From Clostridia bacterium (GTDB taxonomy: Bacteria > Bacillota > Clostridia > Oscillospirales > CAG-272), in the NCBI GenBank assembly GCA_017621475.1, contig JAGATA010000010.1:37169-101168 (forward strand): a stretch of DNA of 64,000 bases. The letters run 5' to 3'. Under the pieces are notes generated by a model. That model was not told the DNA's origin. It saw only the letters and a list, made by a program, of their open reading frames with translations, and did no database searches. This document shows positions 37,792 to 46,971 of this stretch, in pieces (positions within the stretch are counted from its first letter, which is position 1; each line of letters opens with the position of its first letter). The translations under genes and the position numbers were made by a program.

Positions 37792-39209
37792 AAAAAGAGA
37801 AAAAATTGCAGGACGCCATCGGTATGATAGGCGAAGATCTTGTAAATGAAGCAAAAGAAATACCTAAGAAAAATCAAAAAGCAAAAAAGATCAAATGGAC
37901 TGCGGCGATAGCCGCATGCCTTGCACTGTGCTTAATAATAGGCGCGGCATTTATCCCCGGATGGAACACAGCTTCCCCGAAAGCCTATGCGCTTGCCCTT
38001 GCACAGTATCCCGATATGCCCGATTATCCCGGCAGAGGGGACGATGAAGAAAAATATATCAAATGGGCAACTTACAACAGGGATACGCGCAACGCTTACT
38101 ATGCGCTGGATATAGACCTTGGCTCATTTTTCAGTGCAACGATACGCGAGTTCCTTTCCGACACGGACGGAGAGAACCGTGTTTATTCCCCTCTCAACGT
38201 ATATATGGCGCTTGCTATGACGGCGGAGTTTACGGACGGAAACAGCCGAGAGCAGATACTCTCTCTCTTGGGGGCATCCGACATAGAAACGCTTCGCCGC
38301 GAAGCAAACACGGTATGGAACGCAAGCTACGTTGACGACGGCTCCAAAAAGACCGTGCTTGCAAGCTCCCTCTGGCTCAACAAGGACGTATCCTTCAAGC
38401 AGGACACGCTCGAACGGGCGGCGGAAAATTATTACGCCTCCTCTTTCAGCGGCGACGTGACATCCGAAGAATATACGAAAGCTTTTCGCAAATGGCTGAG
38501 CGAGCAGACGGACGGACTTCTTGATGATTCCATAGAACAGCTTGAATTTTCCCCCGAAACAGTTATGGCTCTTGCAACGACGGTAAACTTCTATGCCCGT
38601 TGGAACACGGAATTCAAAAAAGAAAAGACCGAGGAAGCAACATTCCACGGCACAAGCGGAGATAAGACCTGCGATTTTATGTATGCCTCCTACGATGACA
38701 TATATTATTGGGGCGAAAAATTTTCCGCCGTTGCACAAGGCTTCTCGGACGGCAGCGGTATGTTTTTCATCCTCCCCGACGAGGGCGTGAGCGCAGAAGA
38801 GCTTTTCGATAACAAGGAAGCTATGGATTTTATCATAGGAACGAACAGAAAAAACAACACCTATATCAAAGTGAACAGAAGCATTCCAAAGTTTGACGTT
38901 GCCTCCACCATAAACCTTACAAAAGGCCTCCAAAACCTTGGAGTTACGGATATATTCTCGTTTAAAGAGTCCGACTTTTCCCCTTTGACGGATGACACGG
39001 CGGTTGCCGTTTCAAAGGCGACACACGGCGCGCGCGTTATGATAGATGAGGAAGGTTGCAAGGCAGTTGCCTTTACGATGCTCGAATACGCGGGCTCTCC
39101 CCCTCCTCCCGACGATTTTGTTGATTTCGTTCTTGACAGACCGTTTATATTCGTTATAACGTCCCAAGTGGGTCTTCCCCTTTTCGTCGGCGTGGTAAAT
39201 AATATTTAA
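37788..39209 (+). CDS. Membrane-anchored serpin with anti-sigma-like N terminus
   Basis: A 473-residue protein. Residues 1-36 (KKLQDAIGMIGEDLVNEA, then a basic run) resemble the cytoplasmic part of Clostridia anti-sigma factors. A membrane helix lies at about residues 37-55. From about residue 105 to the end it is a serpin: NRVYSPLNVYMALAMTAEFTDGNS, ASSLWLNK, TVNFYARWNTEF, SIPKFDVAS, KATHGARVMIDEEG and DRPFIFVI. The hinge EEGCKAVAFT is at residues 421-430 and the reactive loop has about four more residues than antitrypsin. The ATG overlaps the sigma stop as ATGA, with GGAGGG upstream. Confidence 0.85.
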   Translation: MKKEKKLQDAIGMIGEDLVNEAKEIPKKNQKAKKIKWTAAIAACLALCLIIGAAFIPGWNTASPKAYALALAQYPDMPDYPGRGDDEEKYIKWATYNRDTRNAYYALDIDLGSFFSATIREFLSDTDGENRVYSPLNVYMALAMTAEFTDGNSREQILSLLGASDIETLRREANTVWNASYVDDGSKKTVLASSLWLNKDVSFKQDTLERAAENYYASSFSGDVTSEEYTKAFRKWLSEQTDGLLDDSIEQLEFSPETVMALATTVNFYARWNTEFKKEKTEEATFHGTSGDKTCDFMYASYDDIYYWGEKFSAVAQGFSDGSGMFFILPDEGVSAEELFDNKEAMDFIIGTNRKNNTYIKVNRSIPKFDVASTINLTKGLQNLGVTDIFSFKESDFSPLTDDTAVAVSKATHGARVMIDEEGCKAVAFTMLEYAGSPPPPDDFVDFVLDRPFIFVITSQVGLPLFVGVVNNI

Positions 39210-39242
39210 GATCGCGCTTTGCTCGATTTCTTCAAAACATAA

Positions 39243-39273
39243 AAAAGGCACTTCAAAATGAAGTGCCTTTTAT
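39243..39273. terminator. Bidirectional terminator
   Basis: AAAGGCACTT / AAGTGCCTTT stem between the serpin gene and the convergent DUF3048 gene. Confidence 0.85.
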
Positions 39274-39283
39274 TATTTACTTA

Positions 39284-40591
39284 TCAGTTGTAGATAACAG
39301 CGGAAGAAGTGTTTGTGTTGTCAAGGTAAGCGATGTATGTGTTGCCTGTTGCAAGTGTGAGCTCTGCGCCCGTAACCGTTGTAAGAACGAGTGCGCTGTC
39401 GCCTGTAAGCTTGCTCCAGTTGATCTGGATACACTTGCCGTTATGGAAGTAGTAACCGGAACCGGAACCTGTTGTCTTTACAGAAGCAACGTTGGGGTCT
39501 TCAATAGTACCCTGAACTCTTGAAACGTCTGTGAAGAGTGTGATAAGGTTTGTGAAGCAGAGCTGTTCGCCTGTAACAGCATCTTTGTGAGCAACGCCGT
39601 TCTGGTAACGGTAGTATTTGCCGTCCTTGAGCATATAGGAAACGTTCTTGCCGCCTTCGAAGTTGTCCATTGTGAAGTTGAGGATAACGTTTGTAGCTGT
39701 GCTTGCGCCTGCCATAACCTTTTCCGTGCCTGCAGCAACGAACTTGAGGGACTGTTTTGTCAAACCGTCAGCGGAGTTACCGGAAAGACGGAAACGGCTT
39801 GTGTTGGAGGAAAGTGTGGCAAGAAGCGCACGGGATGTAATGAGTGTATCGTATTTAAGGTCAACACGACCGGAGTTGTATGCGCCTGTGTAATACTTGA
39901 TAGTACCGTATTTAAGGCCGCCTTCCTGTGTACCGAAAGCATATTCATCCTTTGTGTTGATGTAACCATATGTGTTCTTGCCGAGTTCCTCATTCCAAGA
40001 ACCGCCGAGTCTCATAGAAGCAACAGTTGCGAAAGCTTCGTATGTGGAACCGCCGTGGCAAACGAGGATAGCGTTGTGGTTAGCAGCAATGTCGATGTGA
40101 AAGATTCTTGCGGAACGAACGTTGCAGATATCAGCAAGGTTTGTGTAGTTGGAAACTACCATAAGGAAACGTGTAATACCGGGAGCAACGAGTGTTTCGT
40201 AAAGAATGTCTGCCTGGTTAAGACCTGTTTGGTGTGTAAGAGCAAGGTTGATGTTATCTACAACGATAGCAACGGGGCGCTTGCTGGAAGCATCATATGT
40301 AGTTTTAAGACCTGTAAGAGGGTTTATAAAACTGCCGGAAGGTATAACGGGTGTTGTTGTAGATGTTGTGTTGCCGCTTGTACCGGGAACAACGTTGTTT
40401 GTTGTAGTTGTGTTTGCAGATGTTGTGCCGCTTGTTGTTGTGTCGCCTGTTGTTGTCAAGCTGGGAAGAACAGGGCTTTTTGGTGTGCTGTTTTCTCCAG
40501 TGTCGCCACAGGAAACGAAGCAAAAGCTTGTTGCCATAAATACGAAAATAACAGCGAAAACGAGTGCGATTCTTCTGATTTCTTTTTTCAT
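39284..40591 (-). CDS. DUF3048 (YerB-like) lipoprotein
   Basis: A 435-residue secreted lipoprotein. The signal peptide ends at CFVSCGD, with the lipobox Cys at about residue 28. A Thr/Ser-rich linker of about 60 residues follows. The DUF3048 domain then starts at NPLTG and contains RPVAIVVDN, ADILYETLVAPGITRFLM, VRSARIFHIDIAANHNAILV and the C-terminal TGSGSGYYFHNGKCIQINWSK. The role is unknown; it is probably cell-surface. ATG at 40591 follows GGAGAG. ACA-rich Thr codons suggest good expression. Confidence 0.88.
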   Translation of the reverse strand: MKKEIRRIALVFAVIFVFMATSFCFVSCGDTGENSTPKSPVLPSLTTTGDTTTSGTTSANTTTTNNVVPGTSGNTTSTTTPVIPSGSFINPLTGLKTTYDASSKRPVAIVVDNINLALTHQTGLNQADILYETLVAPGITRFLMVVSNYTNLADICNVRSARIFHIDIAANHNAILVCHGGSTYEAFATVASMRLGGSWNEELGKNTYGYINTKDEYAFGTQEGGLKYGTIKYYTGAYNSGRVDLKYDTLITSRALLATLSSNTSRFRLSGNSADGLTKQSLKFVAAGTEKVMAGASTATNVILNFTMDNFEGGKNVSYMLKDGKYYRYQNGVAHKDAVTGEQLCFTNLITLFTDVSRVQGTIEDPNVASVKTTGSGSGYYFHNGKCIQINWSKLTGDSALVLTTVTGAELTLATGNTYIAYLDNTNTSSAVIYN

Positions 40592-40706
40592 TTTTTCTCT
40601 CCTTGATATTTTTGGTCGCGGTTTTGACACCGCGAAAACTTCCTTCTTTTTTGTTTCATATTTAAGCAAAAAGCAAAAAAGAAATTTTTTATTAAATCGT
40701 AGTCAT

Positions 40707-40735
40707 AGTATAACACAAGGGTACATAAAATTCAA
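40707..40735 (-). promoter_or_regulatory. Promoter of the DUF3048 gene
   Basis: Minus strand TTGAAT, 17 nt, TATACT (-10 at 40707-40712, -35 at 40730-40735). Confidence 0.6.
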
Positions 40736-40784
40736 GTATATTTTGAAACCTTTTTACATCAGTTTTTTACCCTTTGCTGCATTT

Positions 40785-41312
40785 TTATGCAAAATCGTCC
40801 TTGTGCAGTGCAGATTTTCGGATTTTTTTGTCATAATTATTTTTTTCGCGAAGTGCGCGAAAAAAATCCGAAAGCATAGATGCACATTCTTCCTCCCGTA
40901 CACCGCTTATAATTTGGGGCTTATGGTTAAAAGGATATGCATTAAGATCGATAACAGAGCCGAAAGCGCCGCCCTTCGGGTCTTTAGCACCGAAAATAAC
41001 GCGCTTTATGCGGGAATTAACGATAGCGCCGGCGCACATCGGGCAAGGCTCCAGCGTTACGTAAAGATCACATTTATGAAGCCGCCAGCCGCCAAGCTTT
41101 TTGCACGCGGCGGCGATGGCAAGCAGCTCCGCGTGATTTACGGCGTTTTTGTCCGTTTCCCTGGTGTTATACGCCGCGGACACCACTTCCCCATCGCACA
41201 CAACGACGGCACCGACAGGCACCTCTATAAGTGCAAGGGATTTTTTTGCCTCCTCTATTGCAAGACCCATAAAACGTTTCAAGGTCTGTTCATCCAAAAC
41301 TTCATCCGTCAT
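40785..41312 (-). CDS. tadA: tRNA-specific adenosine deaminase
   Basis: A 175-residue zinc deaminase converting adenosine-34 to inosine in tRNA-Arg. Motifs are NHAELLAI (zinc His and catalytic Glu) and LEPCPMCAGAI (zinc Cys pair), followed by GAKDPKGGAFGSV as in TadA. The start overlaps the stop of the CPBP gene by ATGA. The C terminus is about 15-20 residues longer than usual. Confidence 0.93.
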   Translation of the reverse strand: MTDEVLDEQTLKRFMGLAIEEAKKSLALIEVPVGAVVVCDGEVVSAAYNTRETDKNAVNHAELLAIAAACKKLGGWRLHKCDLYVTLEPCPMCAGAIVNSRIKRVIFGAKDPKGGAFGSVIDLNAYPFNHKPQIISGVREEECASMLSDFFRALREKNNYDKKIRKSALHKDDFA

Positions 41313-42163
41313 AGAAAATTCAGTATAAGGATGCAGGCGATAAGCACCACCATGGGGAAAGTCAAAAACGCAGAGGAGGTCACGTTTCCGTATTCCTTTT
41401 CGGCAAATTTTTCATAATTGTTCGGGATAAGGAAATATAATGTCGGAAGCGCTATGACACATATAACTACCACAGCACTCATAATAATTTTATAGTATAT
41501 ATCCCCATCAACGAGCGAACCGATAACGGAAAGGACATAGGATAAAAGATTTTGCGCAAAATGGAGTGCCACCGTATATTTGACAGAGCCGGTCTTCAAA
41601 TACACAAAGCCTATTACAATTCCGCATATGAAAGCATACGGGAAAGAGTAATAAGAAAAATGCATAAGTCCGAACAGAAGAGCCGAGCTGATTATAGCAA
41701 AAAGGTGGCCGTGAACGGTAAGCTCTCTGCAAAAAAGCTCTCGGTACAGATATTCCTCTAAAAAAGCAGGAACCGCAACGGCTGATATAAACGTCAGAAT
41801 TATCGAAACAGGGTCTGTGTAAGCATATGAAACCGCCGCAGACGGGAACGCCATTCCGTAAAATATGCCAAATACGAAAACAACGGAAAATCCCACAAAT
41901 GTTATCCTTATATTTGATATAACAGAAGGCTTCTCCGATTTTTCAAGCACGATCTTTTCAAAGTTTGCGTTCTTTTGAAGTCCCATAAATACAAGCGACG
42001 GCAAACACAATCGCAAAGCGGCACAAATTATGGATACTATTTTTTCTGCAATATCGCTTCCGAGGCATATTTCTCCTATAAATCCGTGCACAAAATAAAG
42101 GATTACGGCACAAAAAAGAGCAACCGCCATATTTTCCGAGGTGCGTTTTGCACGAAAAACCAT
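41309..42163 (-). CDS. CPBP family intramembrane protease
   Basis: A 284-residue polytopic protein with the CPBP/Rce1 signature: FLEEYLYREL (EExxxR) at about residues 135-144, FGLMHFSYYSFPYAFICG and the final HFAQNL. Family members are intramembrane proteases or bacteriocin-immunity-like proteins. The substrate is unknown. The ATG has AAAGGAG 7 nt upstream. Operon with tadA. Confidence 0.85.
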   Translation of the reverse strand: MVFRAKRTSENMAVALFCAVILYFVHGFIGEICLGSDIAEKIVSIICAALRLCLPSLVFMGLQKNANFEKIVLEKSEKPSVISNIRITFVGFSVVFVFGIFYGMAFPSAAVSYAYTDPVSIILTFISAVAVPAFLEEYLYRELFCRELTVHGHLFAIISSALLFGLMHFSYYSFPYAFICGIVIGFVYLKTGSVKYTVALHFAQNLLSYVLSVIGSLVDGDIYYKIIMSAVVVICVIALPTLYFLIPNNYEKFAEKEYGNVTSSAFLTFPMVVLIACILILNFL

Positions 42164-42260
42164 TTTCTATCTCCTTTCAAAAACGTTATGCTGTATTTTA
42201 TCACAAAAATACGAAAAACACAATAGCAAAAGAAAGAAAGTTAATTTTGTTTACATTTGC

Positions 42261-42289
42261 TTGACAAGTTGTCTTTTTTAAAGTACACT
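42261..42289 (+). promoter_or_regulatory. Promoter with overlapping palindrome
   Basis: TTGACA, 17 nt, TACACT. A perfect small palindrome GACAA-G-TTGTC covers the -35 box and could be an operator. Confidence 0.6.
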
Positions 42290-42323
42290 TTTAATATAGA
42301 AACTTGAATTGAAGGTGATTTTG

Positions 42324-43604
42324 ATGGATCTTAACAAAATTCTTTCCAAACTTGAAAATTGTCCCTGCGGCAAAAAACATACATTCTTCACAAAAGCCAT
42401 AGAGATCGGCAGTGGAATTACAAAGGACACAGGTAAAATCCTGCGCGATAACGGTTTTGAGGACGAGCTTCTCCTCGTAGCCGACGAAAACACCATCGCG
42501 GCAGCAAGCGGCGTGCGCGAAAGCCTTCGCGATGCAGGCTTTGCCGTTAAAGAAAAAATCTACGATAACCTTATGTACGCGCGCGCGGAACAGGTTGAAG
42601 AGCTTCTTGAGCTTTCAAAAGACGTAAAAGGCATCATCTCCGTCGGTACGGGCTCGCTCAACGATATCTGCCGCGTAACGGCATATCAGGCAGGCAAAAA
42701 GTTCTGTATCTTCGCAACAGCACCCAGTATGGACGGCTTTGCTTCCGATACAGCCCCCATCATCAAAAACAATTTTAAAGAATCCTGGCAGGCGGAACAG
42801 CCGCTTGTTATCATCGGCGATACAAAGGTACTTGCCGCTTCCCCCGCAGAGCTTAAATCCTCCGGCTTTGGCGATATGGTCGCAAAATATGTCGGCCTTG
42901 CCGAATGGAAGATAGCAAATCTGCTTATCGGGGAATATTACTGCGAAAACGTTGCGGCTATCACAAAAGAAGCCGTTGAAAAGATCTCCGCCCTTGCTGA
43001 CAAGATATGCGAAAACAGCGAGGAAGCCGCAGGCGCGGTTATGGAATCCCTTGTGCTCACGGGTCTTGCAATGAAGCTTGCGGGATGCTCCCGTCCTGCT
43101 TCCGGCGCGGAACACGTTGTTTCCCACTATCTTGAATGCTACAAGGTAAACCGCGGCATCTGGCCCGAATTCCACGGCAAAAAAGTTGGCGTTGTAACGG
43201 TACTTCTCAACCGCGCTTACCGCAACCTTGCAGAGCGTGTGAAAGAGATAAACCCCACGGCAGACCCCACGGATTGGGATGTTGTTTACTCCAAATACGA
43301 TGAATGTATGCACGCAGATATAAAGAGAGTTAACTCTCCCACCATAACGGATAAGGTTGACCCCGAAAAGCTCAAGGCTCTCTGGCCCGAGATCCGCAAA
43401 ATAATCCTCGAAACGCTCCCCTCGGACGAGCATCTTATGAAGCTTATGAAAGCGGCAGGGGCTGCAACCACGCCCGAAGAAGTTCACGTTGGCAAAGAGC
43501 TTCTTGAAAACGCGCTCCGCTACCACAGCTATATGCGCTACCGCTTGCTTATAACGAGACTTATGCCTATGATGGGTCTTGATATAATGGACTTTATGGA
43601 ATAA
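42324..43604 (+). CDS. sn-glycerol-1-phosphate dehydrogenase-like (AraM/EgsA type)
   Basis: A 426-residue iron-containing alcohol dehydrogenase superfamily protein. The motifs IISVGTGSLNDICR and FATAPSMDGFASDTAPI match bacterial AraM-type enzymes that reduce dihydroxyacetone phosphate to sn-glycerol-1-phosphate. Metal ligands are probably in GAEHVVSHYLE and WPEFHGKKVG. ATG at 42324 is chosen over an upstream TTG because GAAGGTGA is the ribosome site. It is encoded alone with its own promoter. Confidence 0.75.
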   Translation: MDLNKILSKLENCPCGKKHTFFTKAIEIGSGITKDTGKILRDNGFEDELLLVADENTIAAASGVRESLRDAGFAVKEKIYDNLMYARAEQVEELLELSKDVKGIISVGTGSLNDICRVTAYQAGKKFCIFATAPSMDGFASDTAPIIKNNFKESWQAEQPLVIIGDTKVLAASPAELKSSGFGDMVAKYVGLAEWKIANLLIGEYYCENVAAITKEAVEKISALADKICENSEEAAGAVMESLVLTGLAMKLAGCSRPASGAEHVVSHYLECYKVNRGIWPEFHGKKVGVVTVLLNRAYRNLAERVKEINPTADPTDWDVVYSKYDECMHADIKRVNSPTITDKVDPEKLKALWPEIRKIILETLPSDEHLMKLMKAAGAATTPEEVHVGKELLENALRYHSYMRYRLLITRLMPMMGLDIMDFME

Positions 43605-43610
43605 AAACGC

Positions 43611-43641
43611 AAAAACAAGACCCCGAAGGTCTTGTTTTTTT
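43611..43641 (+). terminator. Terminator after the glycerol-phosphate dehydrogenase gene
   Basis: AAACAAGACC / GGTCTTGTTT stem with CCGA loop and T tract. Confidence 0.9.
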
Positions 43642-43643
43642 GC

Positions 43644-44321
43644 GTTAAAACACGTTGTGTTTAAAGAAATGTATTATACTCACTTTTTCTTTTTGAAAGA
43701 AAAAGTGACAAAAATAAGCAAAAAGCCCTTTGCTTTACCTGCTTGTTCTGACTTGGGATGTATCTTGCGTTCTCAAACAATCGCGTTGCACACAGCGACA
43801 CAAAGTTTGCAAAAAATATTTACTTCAATAGTCGCTGTATTTACGCTCAACTCGAACGTAGGGAAGCAAGTTCTGAATTTTGCAAAGTCGCGTGATATTT
43901 TTAATTGAAAGTTTAGCTTTAGCTATCACGCGTTTTAAGATAAAATCAGATTTTGGCACCCTTCGACGTGGTTAGTGCGAACATATCTATACCCTTTTGA
44001 AATAAGTACAGATTTTTCACTTCGGCTTAATTCTCGCTTGGCAAAGTGCGAACAAATCTATAGCCTTTTTTATTCTGAAAAAAAATTTCTATAAAGCAAA
44101 ATTCAAATTCTGCGAATTTGAAGGCGTAAGCTCGAAGGGCGAATTCCGTGCGATTTTTGCGAGCCTTGGTGAGTGAAAATCGCTCGGAGAGTTGAAATTG
44201 TCATATGTTAAAATCTGCACTAACGATAAACCTGCAAGGTTTTTTATCTTTTTGCAACTTTTTCTTTAAACAAGAAAAAGTTGAATAAAATAATTTCGAT
44301 AAAGCGCAATGCGTTTTATCG
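43644..44321 (+). repeat. Palindrome-ended MITE-like element, copy B
   Basis: About 680 bp. The left end starts GTTAAAACACG; the right end is about 44224-44321 and finishes at a GATAAAGCG..CGTTTTATC palindrome. The right end matches the left end of copy A inverted, with one mismatch in about 65 nt. The core carries CACCCTTCGACGTGGTT and hairpins at 43792-43838 and 44150-44183. No gene inside. Confidence 0.75.
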
Positions 44322-44325
44322 AAAG

Positions 44326-44352
44326 AAAACCGCTCTTTCGAGCGGTTTTTTC
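44326..44352 (-). terminator. Terminator of the amino-acid ABC operon
   Basis: AAAACCGCTC / GAGCGGTTTT hairpin adjacent to the ATPase gene's stop. Confidence 0.85.
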
Positions 44353-45282
44353 TTAGTTCTTTATAACCTTGGAAAGGAACTCTTTAAGTCTGGGATGCTT
44401 GGGATCATCAAAGAACTCTGCGGGGGGCGCGCTTTCGCGGATGTCTCCGTCCGCAACAAAGAGCATTCTCGTTGCAACTTCGCGTGCAAAGCCCATTTCG
44501 TGAGTTACGATAACCATTGTCATACCCTCATCTGCAAGCTGCTTGATAAGATCAAGAACTTCGCCGACCATTTCGGGGTCGAGCGCACTTGTAGGTTCGT
44601 CAAAGAGCATTACCTTCGGATTCATGGCAAGCGCACGGATGATTGCGATACGTTGCTTCTGACCGCCCGAAAGAGTGGAAGGATATGCATCCTTCTTATC
44701 GTAAAGACCGATGCGGTGCAAAAGCTCCATTGCCTTTGCTTCCGCTTCCTCTTTTGTTTTAAGCTTGAGGTGGACGGGTGCAAGAGTCAAGTTTTCCATA
44801 ACCGTAAGGTTGTTGAAAAGGTTGAAGTGTTGGAACACCATGCCGATATCGCGGCGAGCGATATTGAGGTCTATTGCAATTTCCTTTTCAATACGGCTAA
44901 ATTCCTTCTTGAAAGCAGAGCCTTCGTTTTTGCGAAGGAGCTTTTCCGCTTTTATCTTAAAGATAGCGGCAGCTTTTGCATCTTCTTCGCTCATAGCGGG
45001 GTTTTCAAGAGAAAGTTCAGCAAAAACTTTTTTGAAAGTTTTTGAAGCAACGATAAGCTCATCGTGAAGATACGGGGCAAGGCCGGAAACGAGCTTGCCG
45101 TCGAAGTAAACTTCGCCGCTTGTGGGTTCTTCCATGCAGTTAAGGCAACGCAAAAGCGTACTCTTACCGCCGCCGGAAGGACCTACGATAGCAACCTTTT
45201 CGCCGTCCGCGATAGTTGCGGAAATGTTGTTAAGAACAACGTGATCGCCGTACTGTTTTGTAAGATTAACTATTTCTATCAA
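44353..45282 (-). CDS. Amino-acid ABC transporter ATP-binding protein with insertion
   Basis: A 309-residue GlnQ-like ATPase. Walker A is GPSGGGKS at residues 34-41, the Q-loop is at residue 151, the signature LSGGQ is at 204-208, and Walker B is VMLFDEP at 224-230. Normal members have about 240 residues. This one has about 70 extra, charged residues at about 66-140, between Walker A and the Q-loop. It overlaps the permease gene by 17 bp. The insertion's role is unknown. Confidence 0.9.
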   Translation of the reverse strand: MIEIVNLTKQYGDHVVLNNISATIADGEKVAIVGPSGGGKSTLLRCLNCMEEPTSGEVYFDGKLVSGLAPYLHDELIVASKTFKKVFAELSLENPAMSEEDAKAAAIFKIKAEKLLRKNEGSAFKKEFSRIEKEIAIDLNIARRDIGMVFQHFNLFNNLTVMENLTLAPVHLKLKTKEEAEAKAMELLHRIGLYDKKDAYPSTLSGGQKQRIAIIRALAMNPKVMLFDEPTSALDPEMVGEVLDLIKQLADEGMTMVIVTHEMGFAREVATRMLFVADGDIRESAPPAEFFDDPKHPRLKEFLSKVIKN

Positions 45283-45967
45283 CTTTTTTCAGCCTCCTTT
45301 CAAGGAGTTTGACAAGTTGGGATATGATATAAACTATCACAAGGTAAACGGCCGCAAGCATAAGATACGGGATTATGTACTCGTAGTTGGAGTCGCCTAT
45401 CTGTCTGAAGGCCTTTGTAAGGTCAACGATGGCGATAAAGCTTACAACGGATGTTTCTTTGATAAGGGAGATAAATTCGTTACCGAGCGTAGGCATAATG
45501 TTTTTAACAGCCTGGGGGATAACTACCTTTATCATAGACGTGGGGTAATTGAGACCGAGAGCACGGGCAGCTTCGAGCTGACCGGGGTCAACCGCCTGAA
45601 TACCGCTTCGCATAATTTCGGAAACATACGCACCGCTGTTCATACCGAAAACGGCGATGGCAACCGCAACATTGGGAAGGTTGAGTCCGAGCGCTGGCAT
45701 AAGTACGAAATAACCGATAAGAAGCTGAACCACGATAGGCGTTCCGCGGAAGAAGCCTATGTATATATCGCATATGAACGAAAATACCTTGGGCGCTGTC
45801 TTATTCTTGGGTATCATTTTGATAACGGCGATAACCATACCGATGAGGATACCGATGATAAGGCCGAGAACGGCTATCTGAACAGTGATCCAAAGACCGT
45901 TCAATACGTTTTCATAACCGTTATACGTTATGAATTTTCTGTAAAATAATTCCCACTCTCTCTGCAT
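45266..45967 (-). CDS. Amino-acid ABC transporter permease
   Basis: A 233-residue membrane protein of the HisM/GlnP group. [19 protein letters not shown] and the coupling loop [28 protein letters not shown] are typical, with about five membrane segments. It overlaps the binding-protein stop by 1 bp and the ATPase start by 17 bp. Confidence 0.93.
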   Translation of the reverse strand: MQREWELFYRKFITYNGYENVLNGLWITVQIAVLGLIIGILIGMVIAVIKMIPKNKTAPKVFSFICDIYIGFFRGTPIVVQLLIGYFVLMPALGLNLPNVAVAIAVFGMNSGAYVSEIMRSGIQAVDPGQLEAARALGLNYPTSMIKVVIPQAVKNIMPTLGNEFISLIKETSVVSFIAIVDLTKAFRQIGDSNYEYIIPYLMLAAVYLVIVYIISQLVKLLERRLKKVDRNS

Positions 45968-46824
45968 TATTTAGAAAGGGAGTTGAGCTTTGCAAGAACG
46001 TCTTCTGTTGTCTTGCAATCGTCAAATGTCGTATCATTTTCTTTAACGATGATAACCTGGTAAGCATCTGTGTAGTAGGAATCTGTGAAGTTAACAACTT
46101 TCTGGCGAGCAGGGTTGATTGTCATACCTGCGATACCGATATCAACACCGTTTACGCCGAGAGAGGTTGTGATAGCGTCGAAGTCCATATCTTTGATAAC
46201 GAGTTCCATACCGAGTGTGTCTGCAACGAGCTTAGCGATCTCCATATCGATACCTGCAAAACCATTGCCAACAGTGAATTCGAAGGGAGCGAAAGCAGCG
46301 TTTGTAGCAACAACGAGCTGATTCTTGGAAGCATCGTATTCGCCTGCGGGGATAACGTCGCCGGACCAGCTTGCAGCATTGCTATCTTCAACGCCAGCAT
46401 ACTTTTCGATAATAGCTTCAATTTCAGCCTTCTTGGAAGAAAGAACACCGTTAATCTTTGTAAGGAGCTCTTCCTGATTTTTGTCAACAGCGATACCGTA
46501 ATCTTCTGTTGTAAGAGCGATGTCGATAACCTTTGTGCCTGCGTTTTCGGCAACAAGATCCTTGCCAACCTCTGCGTCGATTACAACGAAGTCAACGTTG
46601 CCTGCTTTAAGCGCGGAAACAGCGAGAGCGCCGTTGTCGTAAGAAGCAACATCGATGTTAGAGAAGCCTGTGAATTCCCAGTCGGCGTCACCGGCCATAA
46701 AGCTCCAGCCTGTTGTACCGGACTGAACACCTACTTTGTATTTAGCGCCGCCGCAAGAAGCAAGAGCGAAAAGTGTGCAGAGCATAAGAGCTGCTGCAAG
46801 AACAATGCTAATAATTTTTTTCAT
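45967..46824 (-). CDS. Circularly permuted amino-acid binding lipoprotein
   Basis: A 285-residue solute-binding lipoprotein with signal peptide and lipobox LASC (Cys24). The order of halves is reversed from the SBP_bac_3 family. Residues 28-145 (VGVQSGTTG, YDNGALAVSALKAGNVDFVVID, YGIAVDKNQEELLTKINGVL) are normally the C-terminal half. Residues 168-262 (LVVATNAAFAPFEF, MDFDAITTSLGVNGVDIGIAGMTI, VVNFTDSYY) are normally N-terminal. The last 23 residues fit the linker that normally leads into VGVQ. First gene of the transporter operon; GGAGG upstream. Confidence 0.88.
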   Translation of the reverse strand: MKKIISIVLAAALMLCTLFALASCGGAKYKVGVQSGTTGWSFMAGDADWEFTGFSNIDVASYDNGALAVSALKAGNVDFVVIDAEVGKDLVAENAGTKVIDIALTTEDYGIAVDKNQEELLTKINGVLSSKKAEIEAIIEKYAGVEDSNAASWSGDVIPAGEYDASKNQLVVATNAAFAPFEFTVGNGFAGIDMEIAKLVADTLGMELVIKDMDFDAITTSLGVNGVDIGIAGMTINPARQKVVNFTDSYYTDAYQVIIVKENDTTFDDCKTTEDVLAKLNSLSK

Positions 46825-46871
46825 TTTTATTTCCTCCATAAGTATATATTTTAAATAGGATAGTATGTGTA

Positions 46872-46900
46872 ATTATAGTTTAACTGCGTAGATTTGTCAA
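46872..46900 (-). promoter_or_regulatory. Promoter of the amino-acid ABC operon
   Basis: Minus strand TTGACA, 17 nt, TATAAT, consensus in both boxes (-10 at 46872-46877, -35 at 46895-46900). Confidence 0.75.
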
Positions 46901-46921
46901 CATAAAATTGCAAAAATATTC

Positions 46922-46950
46922 GTCAAATGCGCAAAATTTGCGCATTTGAC
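46922..46950 (-). terminator. Terminator of murC
   Basis: A 14-bp perfect inverted repeat (GTCAAATGCGCAAA) around one central base, followed by a T-rich stretch on the minus strand, 21 bp beyond the murC stop. Confidence 0.75.
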
Positions 46951-46971
46951 TGCATAAATTTTCAGTATAGC

